DNA of 64,000 nucleotides from Acetobacter estunensis (GTDB lineage Bacteria; Pseudomonadota; Alphaproteobacteria; Acetobacterales; Acetobacteraceae): NCBI RefSeq assembly GCF_019083805.1, contig NZ_JAHRDV010000001.1, positions 62,001 through 126,000 on the forward strand, given 5' to 3'. Position 1 is the stretch's first letter. The number at the start of each line of letters is the position of its first letter. Shown here in pieces: positions 36,339 through 47,715 of this stretch. The translations under genes and the position numbers were made by a program. A model generated the notes under the pieces. It worked only from the letters and a program-made list of their open reading frames with translations, was not told the DNA's origin and did not search any database.

Positions 36339-37223
36339 ATGACGCCTCGAGCTTCCTTGGGCCTTTCTCTGACCTTGAAGGGAGTTCTGTTTATCGGCTT
36401 GTGTCTTGCTGCCACACCATTGGCCGAGGCGGCGACACAGACCTCGCTCTCCTCATTCGAACAGCAAGACAAGACGATCCCTGCCGTTGTGTAGGTCTAT
36501 CGGGAGATCGGTCTCTCTGTCACCTGCTCATGGAGCCACTATAAGGCAAAACCTCTCGATAGTACGATGTGGAAAGACAAGGAAATGGGCTGGACTCCGC
36601 GCTTCCAGATGGATGCCTCGACCATGTTCCATATCCAGAACATCCGTCATCTCCTCGTCGCCCTGCACTTTTCCTTTGGCGATGGAAACGTCGAGGACCA
36701 TGCCCATTTCTACGGTCCATAGTTTCCCGGTGGAGCCGCATCTTACACCACACAGTCAAAAAGACTAACCACCGATACACGGATCGAATTCGGCAAAGGC
36801 TTTCTTTTGACCGATCGATTCATGGTCACGCCCGCTATTCAGGGTGGCTATCACACATGGACCCGCGAAAAATTTGAGGCCTATCATCAGTTCATGGTCG
36901 GCGTGAAACTGCATTTGGATTACGCCGTGACAGATGATCTTGTGCTGAGAGGTCGTCTGGGGTGGGCGGAACTGCTTGGTTCGGAAATGCAAGCGCCCTA
37001 CGCCACCTTTCATCAGGCTGATCGTCCTTTATGGGAAGGTGGTCTCGATCTGGATTACCGCCTGACACGCCAGATCCATTTGATCGGAGGCGCTCTCTAT
37101 ACCCACTCCTCTTTGGGCCGCAGTCGATTTAGTCCAAGAGATGGCGGTCGGAATTCGATGTACATAGCGAGCAGTTGGACAAACGGCCTCACGCTGCATC
37201 TTGGAGCGGTCTACGCGTTCTGA
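36339..37223 (+). pseudogene. outer-membrane beta-barrel protein gene interrupted by two in-frame TAG codons
   Basis: One reading frame runs from ATG 36339 (GGAG six bases upstream) to TGA 37223, broken only by TAG at 36492-36494 and TAG at 36720-36722. It divides into 51, 75 and 166 codons. The first part is a clean signal peptide (LFIGLCLAATPLAEAATQ); the middle and last parts show alternating hydrophobic strands (MFHIQNIRHLLVALHFSFGDG, FMVGVKLHLDYAVTDDLVLRG, YIASSWTNGLTLHLGAVYAF), and the protein would end in Phe, as outer-membrane barrels do. No frameshift is needed. Both ambers could come from CAG by one change. Probably a recent pseudogene, or possibly a sequencing artefact; the family is not recognised. 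Confidence 0.75.
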
Positions 37224-37241
37224 TCCATGGGCAGGCCGTCT

Positions 37242-38669
37242 TCATTCCGGCGGCTGACCGTCTCGCCACCCGGGCATGACTTGAAGGCAGGCCACCTTGT
37301 TTGCCCGAAGCGGACCACGCGAAAGAATGAGAACCTGATCGCCTTTCATGCTCCCGGCCCGACTGTCCTGCGCAAGAGAACCTGCAGAATAACGCATGGG
37401 ACAGATACCGACGAAGTTCAGTGAGGTGTGCGCGCATATCCTATGGAGAAACTCCCACTCCGCTTTTTTGAGCGAATTGAAAAACAACACCATAGCGCCG
37501 CCCGGTTTCAGGCGGCCTGCCGCCGTCTCCAGAACGGCACTCATATCCGTCACATAGGCCGCCGTGGTCTTGCCGCGTGTTCTGGCATTGGACACCACGA
37601 TTTCTCGCTCCATCTCGGCTTCCAGCCCGAGCGTTGCGTTCCACAATTCCGAAAGCTCGAAATAGGGGATGCGATCCCCATGCGGTGGATCGGTGATCAA
37701 AAGATCGATACTGCTGTGCGGCAGAGCTTTCATCAGATCAAGCGCATCGGTCTGCCGGATGAGAGGCGCTTCCACGACCGGTTCCACCTTGTGCGGAAGC
37801 ACCCGCAGCAACCGCGCGGCGCGGGAAGCAAAACAGTTCCAGACATTGATCTCGAAATGCCGCCGTGGCCGCCAGTAGCCCACAGTCCAGCTTCCCACCT
37901 CCAGCCGATCAGGGGTTTTGCCAGTCGTGCCCTTCCGCCCACTGATGGCGAACACCATACGCGACATCTGACCGATGGCGGCCGTCAGTGTCAGTTCGAA
38001 CGCTTCGCGCAGCGGCGGAGCTATGTCAGCGACGGCTTCACGCAGCAGACGGATATTGTGAAGAGCACGTCCCGTGAACAGATCGGACCATTGCAGAGAA
38101 GAATGGGCGTTGATGCGGGCATTATCGAACATACGGAGCGTGCGCGCACCGGGATCGGTCACACCCTCATAGCGAACTGCCAGCAGAACATCCTCCGCCA
38201 CGAGCACACGCTCAACCCGACGGACCGTGCTAGCGGGGCGCATCCATATGCGGGAAAGCATCCCGTCTTCCCACAACAGATGACTCACCGCGCCTTTCGG
38301 TGTCACGCCATAAGACGCCTCGATGACCGGGCGCAGACGCGCCTCCATCTGCGCCAGTTCCGCACGATAAGCCTCCCGCGCACAGGGGCTTACAAGAAAC
38401 GATGAGAGTTTTACGGAAAACGGATTGAGATCACCGCCAACGAACCGTCGCCCCAGGGAGGTCGCCTCCCGCGCGGTCACACCCGAGCCGAGGAAGGGAT
38501 CGCACACCACATCTCCCGGTTCGCTCAACAGTTCAATCAGGAAACGCACCGGTTCGGCGGGCTTTTTCCCCCAGTAACGATGGAAGCTGTAAAGGCCGCC
38601 ATGCGGCTTCGGAGAAGTCAGTGCCGCGATACCCTGACGGACCATTTCGTCCTGTGCGGAGGTGTTCAT
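37242..38669 (-). CDS. solitary DNA methylase, N6-adenine/N4-cytosine type fold
   Basis: The 475-residue product opens with YSFHRYWGKKPAEPVRFLIE (about 27-46) and then CDPFLGSGVTAREATSLGRR at about 56-75, the SAM-binding motif I with GGDLNPFS. The catalytic motif is DPPHGDRIPYFELSELW at about 335-351, a DPPY variant with His. The order SAM motif then DPP(Y/H), and the text around them, match the DUF1156/COG1743-like site-specific DNA methylases, although RNA methylases of the TRM11 group are similar. The middle region, about 130-290, is unassigned. No restriction endonuclease gene is near, so it is a solitary methylase. It is convergent with the broken outer-membrane gene. Confidence 0.72.
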   Translation of the reverse strand: MNTSAQDEMVRQGIAALTSPKPHGGLYSFHRYWGKKPAEPVRFLIELLSEPGDVVCDPFLGSGVTAREATSLGRRFVGGDLNPFSVKLSSFLVSPCAREAYRAELAQMEARLRPVIEASYGVTPKGAVSHLLWEDGMLSRIWMRPASTVRRVERVLVAEDVLLAVRYEGVTDPGARTLRMFDNARINAHSSLQWSDLFTGRALHNIRLLREAVADIAPPLREAFELTLTAAIGQMSRMVFAISGRKGTTGKTPDRLEVGSWTVGYWRPRRHFEINVWNCFASRAARLLRVLPHKVEPVVEAPLIRQTDALDLMKALPHSSIDLLITDPPHGDRIPYFELSELWNATLGLEAEMEREIVVSNARTRGKTTAAYVTDMSAVLETAAGRLKPGGAMVLFFNSLKKAEWEFLHRICAHTSLNFVGICPMRYSAGSLAQDSRAGSMKGDQVLILSRGPLRANKVACLQVMPGWRDGQPPE

Positions 38670-38801
38670 GACGTCACATTCACAAAACAGAAACCTGTCA
38701 TCGCGTTTTGTGTGCGGAACCGTGAGGGGCGGCCTCCCGTTTCATGTCCAATCGTGTCACAGTCATCGCTTATTCGGATCGTCGAGTCAGTCAGGAAGTC
38801 C

Positions 38802-40004
38802 ATGCTGTTCAGATCACTCCCCGGCGCGTCCGTTGCGGGCCTGTGCGCCCTGTTTGCCTCGACCTTCATTGCCGTCACGACTGAAGTGGCGCCCGTTGGC
38901 CTTCTGATCGATGTAGCCCACACCTTTGGAATCAGTGAAGGCCATGCCGGTCTTGCCGTCAGCGCCTATGCCTTGCTGGTGGCGCTGGGAGCGGTGCCGC
39001 TGACCATCATCACCGCGCGTATGGACCGCAAGCTGCTGATGCTGCTGTCGCTTGCGGCCTATGTGCTGTCCAATCTCATCTCCGCCATGGCGCCAACCTT
39101 TGCCCTCGTGTGCTTCGGTCGCGCCATCGGCGGCGCGGCGCACGCGCTGCTCATGTCCATCGCCGCAGCGTATGCCGCCTATCTCGTCCCTGAAAAAATG
39201 ACAGGCCGCGCCATCTCCTTTGTGTGGGGCGGCACATCGCTCGGCTCCGTGCTGGGTGTTCCGGGCGCCGCAGCCATCGGGCTGAGTCTGGGCTGGCGCG
39301 CGGCACTTTACGTGATGGCAGGGCTGGCGCTTCTGCTCACCCTCTTTATCGCACTCTATCTGCCTCGCGTGCAGGCTCCCGTCGGTGGCACACCTACCCT
39401 GCCCTCGCTCCGCTCCCGGCGTGCATTGCATATCCTCGGCGTGGTCGTGGCGGTCAACATCGTGCTCTTTTTCGCGCACAACCTGCTCTACACCTATGTC
39501 TCTCCGCTCCTGCTGCATCATGGTCTGCCAGAGAAATATCTGAGCATCGCTCTAGTCATCACCGGAGGCATGAGCATTGTAGGGCTATGGTGTGCCGGCC
39601 AGGTCGTCGATCACAAACCTTCTGCGGGACTGGTCGGGGGTGGACTGGCCATGCTGCTGGGCATGGGACTGCTGTATGGGCAGTTTCTCCCCGGCTGGCC
39701 CAGCGTTGGAGCGGTCGGTCTCTGGTGCGCGGGCTATGCCGGGATCATCCCCTTCCTGATGTCGGGTGCCATTCGTGCCCGCGCCACGAGCGCCGATGTG
39801 GCGGGAGCGGCCATCAATGGCGGCAGCAATGTGGGCATCCTGCTCGGTTCCGCCGTCGGGGGACAACTGCTCACGTCCTGCGGATTCAACGTGCTTGTGC
39901 CAGCAGCCGTATGCATCACACTTACAGGCGTTGTGCTGGCCATGTGCAGTCCGGCCGCATTTCCACGGACGCTCCACAAGGAAGACACCGCACATTCAGG
40001 CTGA
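38802..40004 (+). CDS. MFS efflux transporter (DHA1, sugar/arabinose-efflux type)
   Basis: The 400-residue, 12-helix protein starts MLFRSLPGASVAGLCALFASTF with AGGAAG upstream. It has EVAPVGLLIDVAHTFGISEGHAGLAVSAYAL, which resembles the AraJ/SetA/YdhP group of exporters, followed by ITARMDRKLLMLLSL (loop 2-3 motif) and GRAIGGAAHALLMSIAAAYAAYL. Substrate is unknown; export of sugars or drugs is typical for the group. The frame is open to 38580, but that would overlap the divergent methylase gene. It ends 24 bp from the convergent oxidoreductase gene. Confidence 0.87.
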   Translation: MLFRSLPGASVAGLCALFASTFIAVTTEVAPVGLLIDVAHTFGISEGHAGLAVSAYALLVALGAVPLTIITARMDRKLLMLLSLAAYVLSNLISAMAPTFALVCFGRAIGGAAHALLMSIAAAYAAYLVPEKMTGRAISFVWGGTSLGSVLGVPGAAAIGLSLGWRAALYVMAGLALLLTLFIALYLPRVQAPVGGTPTLPSLRSRRALHILGVVVAVNIVLFFAHNLLYTYVSPLLLHHGLPEKYLSIALVITGGMSIVGLWCAGQVVDHKPSAGLVGGGLAMLLGMGLLYGQFLPGWPSVGAVGLWCAGYAGIIPFLMSGAIRARATSADVAGAAINGGSNVGILLGSAVGGQLLTSCGFNVLVPAAVCITLTGVVLAMCSPAAFPRTLHKEDTAHSG

Positions 40005-40028
40005 ACACCGCGCCTTGAAAACGCCCTG

Positions 40029-41417
40029 CTATTTCTTGTCTTCCAGCCCGGCCGGAGCAAGGCTGGCAAGCCCACGATCCACCCAGGACGTCGGACGGTT
40101 GGCAATTTCGCTCCGATCCTTGCGCATCATGGCAGCCCGCACGAGTGAGCCACCCAAATAACGCAAGGGCTCAGGTGGGAAGCGTCGGGCATGACGGTTT
40201 ACGAGACCGTTCTCCGTCCATCGCTCACGCCGCCCAAGCGCAAGTCCGGCGAGAATACGCCCGCCAATCCGACTGGGACTGACACCGTTTCCACTCCAGC
40301 CGATGCCGTAAATGATATGCGGCGCATCCGGCATCGTCCCCAGCAACGGCAGGCTGTCATAAGTACGATCGATCGGACCGGACCACGTTCTGGCCAACGG
40401 CACATCTGCCAGCATGGGGTAGACCCTGCGGAAATCCGCCGTCGCCTCCCGAATGCCCACAGGATCGTGGAACACAGATTCAGACGGCTCTCCCGTGTAA
40501 TAAAGCCGACCTCCGCCCTTCCCGAAGATGATGCGTCCGTCTCGCGTCGTACGGTAATACGTAACGGTCGCCTGTGAATCCGTGATGCTTTCCCCTCCGG
40601 TCCAGCCGATGTCCGCAAGACGATCAGGAATAGGCGGCGTCGCCACAATCGCGCTGCCAACGCAGACAAATTCACGCCGCAACTCCGGCACGCTGGCGGC
40701 CCATGCGTTTGTGGCAATCACCACACGATCCGCCGTGACGCTGCCGCGCTTTGTCCTGAGCACCGCCGGACGGGTTCGTTCCAGCGCCATGACCCGGGTG
40801 TGCTCATAAATCTCCACACCGAGCTTTTTAGCGATTCGAGTGAGGGCCACGCCCAGACGTCCCGGATGGACAGTTCCGTTGATCGTCTCGCACACCCCTG
40901 CGATGTGAGAGGAGGAACCGGTACGCTTAGCCAGTTCTTCGCGGGTAACAGCGCAAAAAATATCGCTTCGTCCAAGCCTTTCGGCCGCTTCCACCACAGG
41001 CAGCCAGCTTCCAACATGCGCTGGAGCAGTGGCGGTCCAGAGCCAGCCGGCACCGCGATATTCAGCATCAACCCCATGCGCGGCGAGATAGTCGCCCAAT
41101 TCCCCCGCTGCCCGCGTCGTCTCGTCGGCAAGCCAGACGGCGTCGTCCGTGCCACAGACCCGCATGAGACTGGCGATCTTGGGCCACCATGACATCACGA
41201 AGCCACCGTTAAGGCCCGATGCCCCGCCCCCACATTCCTCGGCTTCGAGCAGCGTCACCCGTCGGGCCGATTCGAGCGTTTTCAGGGCAATGGCAGTCCA
41301 AAGCCCGACAAATCCGCCTCCGATGATGGCGATATCCGTCGAAACATCATGGTCGAGAGAACCGAACTGCGGCCGTTCGCCGTTAATATCAGTGAGCCAT
41401 TGTGAGCGGTCAGACAT
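40029..41417 (-). CDS. FAD-dependent amine/amino-acid oxidoreductase (DAO family)
   Basis: The 462-residue product has a Rossmann FAD motif DIAIIGGGFVGLWTAIALK at about 29-47, followed by LLEAEECGGGASGLNGGFV, and a C-terminal GIGWSGNGVSPSRIGGRILAGLALG. This arrangement fits the DAO superfamily close to gamma-glutamylputrescine oxidase (PuuB) and related deaminating oxidases in polyamine or amino-acid breakdown. The remainder of a puu pathway is absent here, so the substrate is unproven. It is convergent with the MFS gene and lies upstream of the retropepsin-like gene on the same strand only by proximity. Confidence 0.82.
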   Translation of the reverse strand: MSDRSQWLTDINGERPQFGSLDHDVSTDIAIIGGGFVGLWTAIALKTLESARRVTLLEAEECGGGASGLNGGFVMSWWPKIASLMRVCGTDDAVWLADETTRAAGELGDYLAAHGVDAEYRGAGWLWTATAPAHVGSWLPVVEAAERLGRSDIFCAVTREELAKRTGSSSHIAGVCETINGTVHPGRLGVALTRIAKKLGVEIYEHTRVMALERTRPAVLRTKRGSVTADRVVIATNAWAASVPELRREFVCVGSAIVATPPIPDRLADIGWTGGESITDSQATVTYYRTTRDGRIIFGKGGGRLYYTGEPSESVFHDPVGIREATADFRRVYPMLADVPLARTWSGPIDRTYDSLPLLGTMPDAPHIIYGIGWSGNGVSPSRIGGRILAGLALGRRERWTENGLVNRHARRFPPEPLRYLGGSLVRAAMMRKDRSEIANRPTSWVDRGLASLAPAGLEDKK

Positions 41418-41525
41418 GCACTACGGTCCTCGACAAGCAAAGCATGGACCAGCCAATGCTACGAACCGCTCTCTCCAGATCGGTAATAAATTTTCCTTAT
41501 GGACATGTGCATCGGCATCTGGCGT

Positions 41526-42473
41526 TCATCCGCCGGAATGTTTTCCTGTCGGCTGCACTCTGGCCGCAAAGATACGGCCCTGCCGGTAAAACACCCAGAC
41601 GCGGTGCGTCGCAAACCAGTCCGATCCCAGAAGCATATCCACGGGTTCGGCAATGGGTGCCACGGTCAGAACGGGATTGGTCTCGGTCTCACCGCCGATG
41701 GTCAGCGTATGGAAGCGGTGCCAGCGATAGACAGACTCGCGCCCGTCCACACCGGTTGAGGTGCCTCCCGGGTCCGTGGCGAGGTCCGATTCCGTCACAC
41801 CGATTGCCTCGGCCGCCCGACGCGAGATGATGCGCGAGCGTGCCCCACTATCCAGCAACGCTACAAGTTCATGACCGTCCAGTTGCACATGAAGCAGGAT
41901 ACGATGCGCCTGCATTTCGCCACGTATTTCCTGCCAGCGCAGTCCTTTGACAGCCGGCGGCGCCAGATCGCAGGCGGCGCTTTCACGCGCCGAGGACATC
42001 CAGAAACCCAGCCGTCCATCCGGGGCATCGAACTCCAGGACGTCCTGCCCCACAACATCTCCCCCCAGAAGCCCCTCAATGGGCGGATGAATGTTTGGGC
42101 GGCTGGGCAAAATACCCAAGGGCATGGACAACGGGCCGAAACTCAGATCGCCCAGACGAAGCTGGGGGACGATCACATTGGGCACGATTCCGCCCGATCC
42201 CCCGGTGCCGCTGACATGCGTCTGGGCACCGGAATCGGCGGACAGTTGCAGAAACCGCGCGAACCACGGCGACAGCAGACTCCCTTGCGAACCTGTGTCC
42301 ACAATGAAGCTGGCCGTGTGTCCATGAATGGTGCCGGGAGTGGACAGGAACCCCATATCGTTCCGAAGAGGCACGTCCGCGAGATGGGTCATGGCGCAGG
42401 ACGGACGCGGCGCCGCCTGTGCAATGGATGCACCCAGCAGGACAGCGACACACGCTGCGCCCAACTTTGCCAT
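41526..42473 (-). CDS. retropepsin-like aspartic protease, secreted
   Basis: The 315-residue product has a signal peptide (MAKLGAACVAVLLGASIAQA) and two retroviral-type aspartic protease half-sites: FIVDTGSQGSLLS (DTG at about 59-61) and ALLDSGARSRIIS (DSG near 205). Each is followed by a GLLGGDVVG / LLGSDWF type flap and core element. Two copies in one chain suggest that the pair could form one active site intramolecularly, unlike retroviral dimers. Export to the periplasm is inferred. The start at 42473 avoids overlapping pip and puts the leader first. No target is known. Confidence 0.82.
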   Translation of the reverse strand: MAKLGAACVAVLLGASIAQAAPRPSCAMTHLADVPLRNDMGFLSTPGTIHGHTASFIVDTGSQGSLLSPWFARFLQLSADSGAQTHVSGTGGSGGIVPNVIVPQLRLGDLSFGPLSMPLGILPSRPNIHPPIEGLLGGDVVGQDVLEFDAPDGRLGFWMSSARESAACDLAPPAVKGLRWQEIRGEMQAHRILLHVQLDGHELVALLDSGARSRIISRRAAEAIGVTESDLATDPGGTSTGVDGRESVYRWHRFHTLTIGGETETNPVLTVAPIAEPVDMLLGSDWFATHRVWVFYRQGRIFAARVQPTGKHSGG

Positions 42474-42507
42474 AGAGAAAAAGGCGTGGCTGTGCCTGTC
42501 CCCTTTT

Positions 42508-44441
<1,934 letters not shown>

Positions 44442-44501
44442 GTCGCGCGTCTCCCCGATGAAGCGAGACAGAACCGGACGATGGGGGTAGAGAGAGCCGT
44501 C

Positions 44502-46745
44502 ATGGTGCAGAGCAGCTTACTGGAACCGATCGCCCCGCGAAAGCGCGTCTCCGTGCTGCTGCCTCTGCCTTTTCCCGGCCCGCTCGATTACGCCGTGCCA
44601 GAGGCTCTGGCCGAGCATCTTTCACCCGGAGACGTGGTGGCCGTGCCGCTGGGAGGGCGCCGGGAAACCGGCGTGGTGTGGGAGCCAACCCCTCTGCCCA
44701 CCGACCTTGCCTTTCCAGTGTCACCGGAAGTGGCGGCGTCCCGCCTGCGCCCCATTCGTGAACGGCTGGACCTGCCGCCGCTGTCACGCGAATTGCGCCG
44801 CTTCATCGACTGGGTGGCGGCCTATACACTGGCACCTCCCGGCATGGTTCTGGCCATGTGCCTGCGCTCTCACCTTCGCAGCATACAAGGAAGCGCCCCC
44901 GCTGCAGGCTGGGTACGACAGGGCGATCTCCCCACAGGCCTGCGCCTGACCCCCGCGCGAAAAGCCGTGCTGGAAGCCCTACCCGCGGGTGCAGAGCCTC
45001 TCACCACGACAGAACTTGCAGAAAAGGCCGATGTCGGCGCGTCCGTGGTGCGCGGACTGGCAGATGCAGGTGTGCTGCGAAGTGTGGTGATGCCGCCGCC
45101 ACCGCCTTTTGCGCTGCCCGATCCTCTGCACAGGCTTCCGGTTCTCGAAGACGCACAGGCGATTGCTGCAAGCGAATTGCGTAATCGCGTGCAGGAACGC
45201 GCCTTTTCCGTAACATTGCTCGAAGGTGTCACGGGTTCCGGCAAAACCGAGATCTATCTCGAAGCCGTGGCGGAATGTGTACAGATGGGCCGACAGGCGT
45301 TGGTCCTGCTTCCCGAAATCTCGTTATCCGCTCAATGGATGGACCGTTTCACCCGGCGCTTCGGTGTGCGACCGGCCGTGTGGCATTCCGAGATCGGACA
45401 AAAAGCGCGCCGCTTGACATGGGCCGCCTGCGAAGACGGCACGGCGAAGGTCGTGGTTGGCGCAAGATCGGCTCTGTTCCTGCCTTTTTCCGATCTGGGC
45501 CTCGTGATCGTGGACGAAGAGCACGAAGGCACGTTCAAGCAGGAAGACGGCGTCACCTACAACGCCCGCGACATGGCCATCGTACGGGCGCGTCTCGCGG
45601 GCAGTCCCGTCATTCTGGCCTCCGCCACGCCCAGTCTGGAAACGCTCAACAATGTAGAAACCGGGCGTTATCGCCATCTGGTGCTCGTAGCACGGCACGG
45701 GGGCGCCTCCATGCCGGACACGCGCGTGATCGACATGCGCGAAACACCGCCGCCCCGTGGACTGTTTCTCTCGCCCGTTCTCGTGGACGGCATCAAGGCG
45801 CGGCTGGAGCGTGGCGAACAGGCCATGCTGTTTCTCAACCGCCGTGGTTACGCGCCTCTGACCCTGTGCCGCACATGCGGACACCGAATGGAATGCCCGC
45901 ACTGCACGTCATGGCTGGTGGAACATCGCCGCAAACATGTACTGGCCTGTCATTATTGCGAACATGTGGAACCCGTTCCACAGGCCTGCCCGAGTTGCGG
46001 TGAAACCGACAGCCTGACCGCCATCGGTCCCGGCATCGAACGGATCACCGAAGAAGCTCGCAGCGAATTTCCCGACGCCCGTATCCTCGTCATGGCCAGT
46101 GACACAATCAGTGGTCCGAGCGCCACGGCCGAAGCAGTGGAGAAAATCAGTCGTCGCGAGGTGGATCTCATCATCGGCACGCAGATTGTCGCCAAAGGCT
46201 GGCATTTCCCTCACCTCACATTGGTGGGGGTGGTCGATGCGGATCTTGGCCTTGGCGGCGCCGATCTGCGGGCGGGCGAACGGACGATGCAACTCCTGCA
46301 TCAGGTGGCCGGACGCGCGGGACGCGCCGAAGCTCCGGGCGAGGTTTTGTTGCAGAGTTTCTCGCCACTGCATCCGGTCATGCAGGCGCTGGTATCAGGC
46401 GATTTCGCCGCGTTCATGACAGAGGAAGCCGAGCAGCGACGACCCGGATTCTGGCCGCCTTTTGGCCGACTGGCCGCACTGATCGTCAGTTCGGAATACG
46501 CGGACGCCGCCGATCACGCCGCCCGCGATCTTGGAGCCGCCGCCCCTCATGGAGAAGGCGTTGAAGTGCTTGGCCCCGTTCCTGCGCCACTGGCCGTTCT
46601 ACGGGGACGACATCGACGCAGATTGCTGCTTCGCACGCATCGCAACATTGCCGTGCAACCGATCCTGCGCCGCTGGCTGGCTCAGGTGCCCCTGACAAGC
46701 AGCGTACGTGTGGATGTGGACGTGGACCCGGTTTCGTTCATGTGA
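44502..46745 (+). CDS. priA: primosomal replication restart helicase PriA
   Basis: PriA recognises stalled forks and reloads the replisome. The 747-residue protein has an N-terminal DNA-binding domain (RVSVLLPLPFPGPLDYAVP), Walker A GVTGSGKTEIYLE (about 245-257), the DEEH box VDEEHEGTFKQEDG, zinc cysteines in CRTCGHRMECPHC, CHYCEH and CPSCGE (about 455-505), and motif GTQIVAKGWHFPHL with VAGRAGRAEAPG. The ATG at 44502 has a GAGAG site; another in-frame ATG is at 44481, and the frame stays open back to 44004 over xerC without being coding. It overlaps the convergent LysR gene by eight bases. Confidence 0.96.
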   Translation: MVQSSLLEPIAPRKRVSVLLPLPFPGPLDYAVPEALAEHLSPGDVVAVPLGGRRETGVVWEPTPLPTDLAFPVSPEVAASRLRPIRERLDLPPLSRELRRFIDWVAAYTLAPPGMVLAMCLRSHLRSIQGSAPAAGWVRQGDLPTGLRLTPARKAVLEALPAGAEPLTTTELAEKADVGASVVRGLADAGVLRSVVMPPPPPFALPDPLHRLPVLEDAQAIAASELRNRVQERAFSVTLLEGVTGSGKTEIYLEAVAECVQMGRQALVLLPEISLSAQWMDRFTRRFGVRPAVWHSEIGQKARRLTWAACEDGTAKVVVGARSALFLPFSDLGLVIVDEEHEGTFKQEDGVTYNARDMAIVRARLAGSPVILASATPSLETLNNVETGRYRHLVLVARHGGASMPDTRVIDMRETPPPRGLFLSPVLVDGIKARLERGEQAMLFLNRRGYAPLTLCRTCGHRMECPHCTSWLVEHRRKHVLACHYCEHVEPVPQACPSCGETDSLTAIGPGIERITEEARSEFPDARILVMASDTISGPSATAEAVEKISRREVDLIIGTQIVAKGWHFPHLTLVGVVDADLGLGGADLRAGERTMQLLHQVAGRAGRAEAPGEVLLQSFSPLHPVMQALVSGDFAAFMTEEAEQRRPGFWPPFGRLAALIVSSEYADAADHAARDLGAAAPHGEGVEVLGPVPAPLAVLRGRHRRRLLLRTHRNIAVQPILRRWLAQVPLTSSVRVDVDVDPVSFM

Positions 46746-47649
46746 GAGCATCAGCACCCGCAAGAATGAAATGTCCTTTTTCTTCGCCCAGCCGCTGCCG
46801 CAACCATCGCGCAGCCGGACCATGCGGCCGGGTCTTGCTCCACACAACGGCCAGAGGTGCTTGTCTGGGAGATGGGTCAAACAACAATTCCGGCGTGACA
46901 ATACGGGGTGAAACCGTGGACGACGCCAACACATGGTCACAAACAAAGGCCCATCCCACTCCCGCCCCGACCAGTTCAAGAATGACCCAGTTGCTCTCCA
47001 CCCACCAGACATCGGACGCCACACGTAATTGCTTGCGTTCACGCGTTCGGTCCCGGGTAGCCACGAGAATCTGACGGTAGCGTTTGAGGTCTTCCCACGC
47101 CACCGGCTTATCGGCGAGCGGATGGTCACGACCGCAGACCAGACGCAACAGCACATGCCCGATGCTGTGAAACGCAAGGGAGGTCGGCGGCACATCCTGC
47201 TGATACATCACCCCGATATCGGCAGCACCGCTCTGCACCAGCGTCCCCACGTCTTCCATCAGTGGCAACAGGATCTCCAGTTCCACATGTGGGAACCGCG
47301 CAGCAAATTCCGCGAAGACATGCGCCATCGCGCGCTCTGGATAAAGCTCGTCAATCGCCACGACGAGACGGTTTTCCACCCCTTCCTCGAGAGAACGCGC
47401 GACACCGATCATGTGGTCACGGCGCTCGAGCACCACGCGCGCTTCTTCCAGCAGGCGCTGCCCCTCCGCTGTCAGGACCGCTTCGCGTCCATCCCGTGAG
47501 AACAGTGTCAGTCCCAGATCGGCTTCAAGATTGCCGATCTGCGTACTGATTGCTGATTGAGCGCGACCAAGCTGCCGCCCGGCAGCCGAAAACGATCCTG
47601 CCTCCACGGCGGCCACGAAGGCCTGAAGCTGATCGAAAGACACCTCCAC
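46738..47649 (-). CDS. LysR-family transcriptional regulator
   Basis: The 303-residue product has the LysR winged HTH in residues 1-60 (VEVSFDQLQAFVAAVEAGSFSAAGRQLGRAQSAISTQIGNLEADLG when read in pieces) and an effector domain with the LVVAIDELYPERAM and GVGWAFVCDHVL elements. The start is GTG at 47649 with AGGAG eight bases upstream. It is divergent from a PACE-type efflux gene, and a dyad with the T-N11-A pattern lies between them, so regulation of that gene and of itself is likely. The inducer is unknown. Confidence 0.92.
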   Translation of the reverse strand: MEVSFDQLQAFVAAVEAGSFSAAGRQLGRAQSAISTQIGNLEADLGLTLFSRDGREAVLTAEGQRLLEEARVVLERRDHMIGVARSLEEGVENRLVVAIDELYPERAMAHVFAEFAARFPHVELEILLPLMEDVGTLVQSGAADIGVMYQQDVPPTSLAFHSIGHVLLRLVCGRDHPLADKPVAWEDLKRYRQILVATRDRTRERKQLRVASDVWWVESNWVILELVGAGVGWAFVCDHVLASSTVSPRIVTPELLFDPSPRQAPLAVVWSKTRPHGPAARWLRQRLGEEKGHFILAGADALT

Positions 47650-47654
47650 AGACC

Positions 47655-47671
47655 CATCTCCTTTTTAGATG
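47655..47671. promoter_or_regulatory. LysR-type binding dyad between the divergent pair
   Basis: CATCT and AGATG with a seven-base spacer contain the T-N11-A pattern (T at 47657, A at 47669) typical of LysR sites. It overlaps the ribosome site of the LysR gene, which would suit autorepression. Confidence 0.5.
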
Positions 47672-47715
47672 GATGCCAACTTTATATTCGACAAAAGGGA
47701 GATAGGTTGCCGCGC

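Noticed and set aside
36492..36722. amber codons as recoded (for example pyrrolysine) positions
   Set aside because: TAG is used as a normal stop by other genes here, such as folP, and no pyrrolysine genes or recoding signals are seen.
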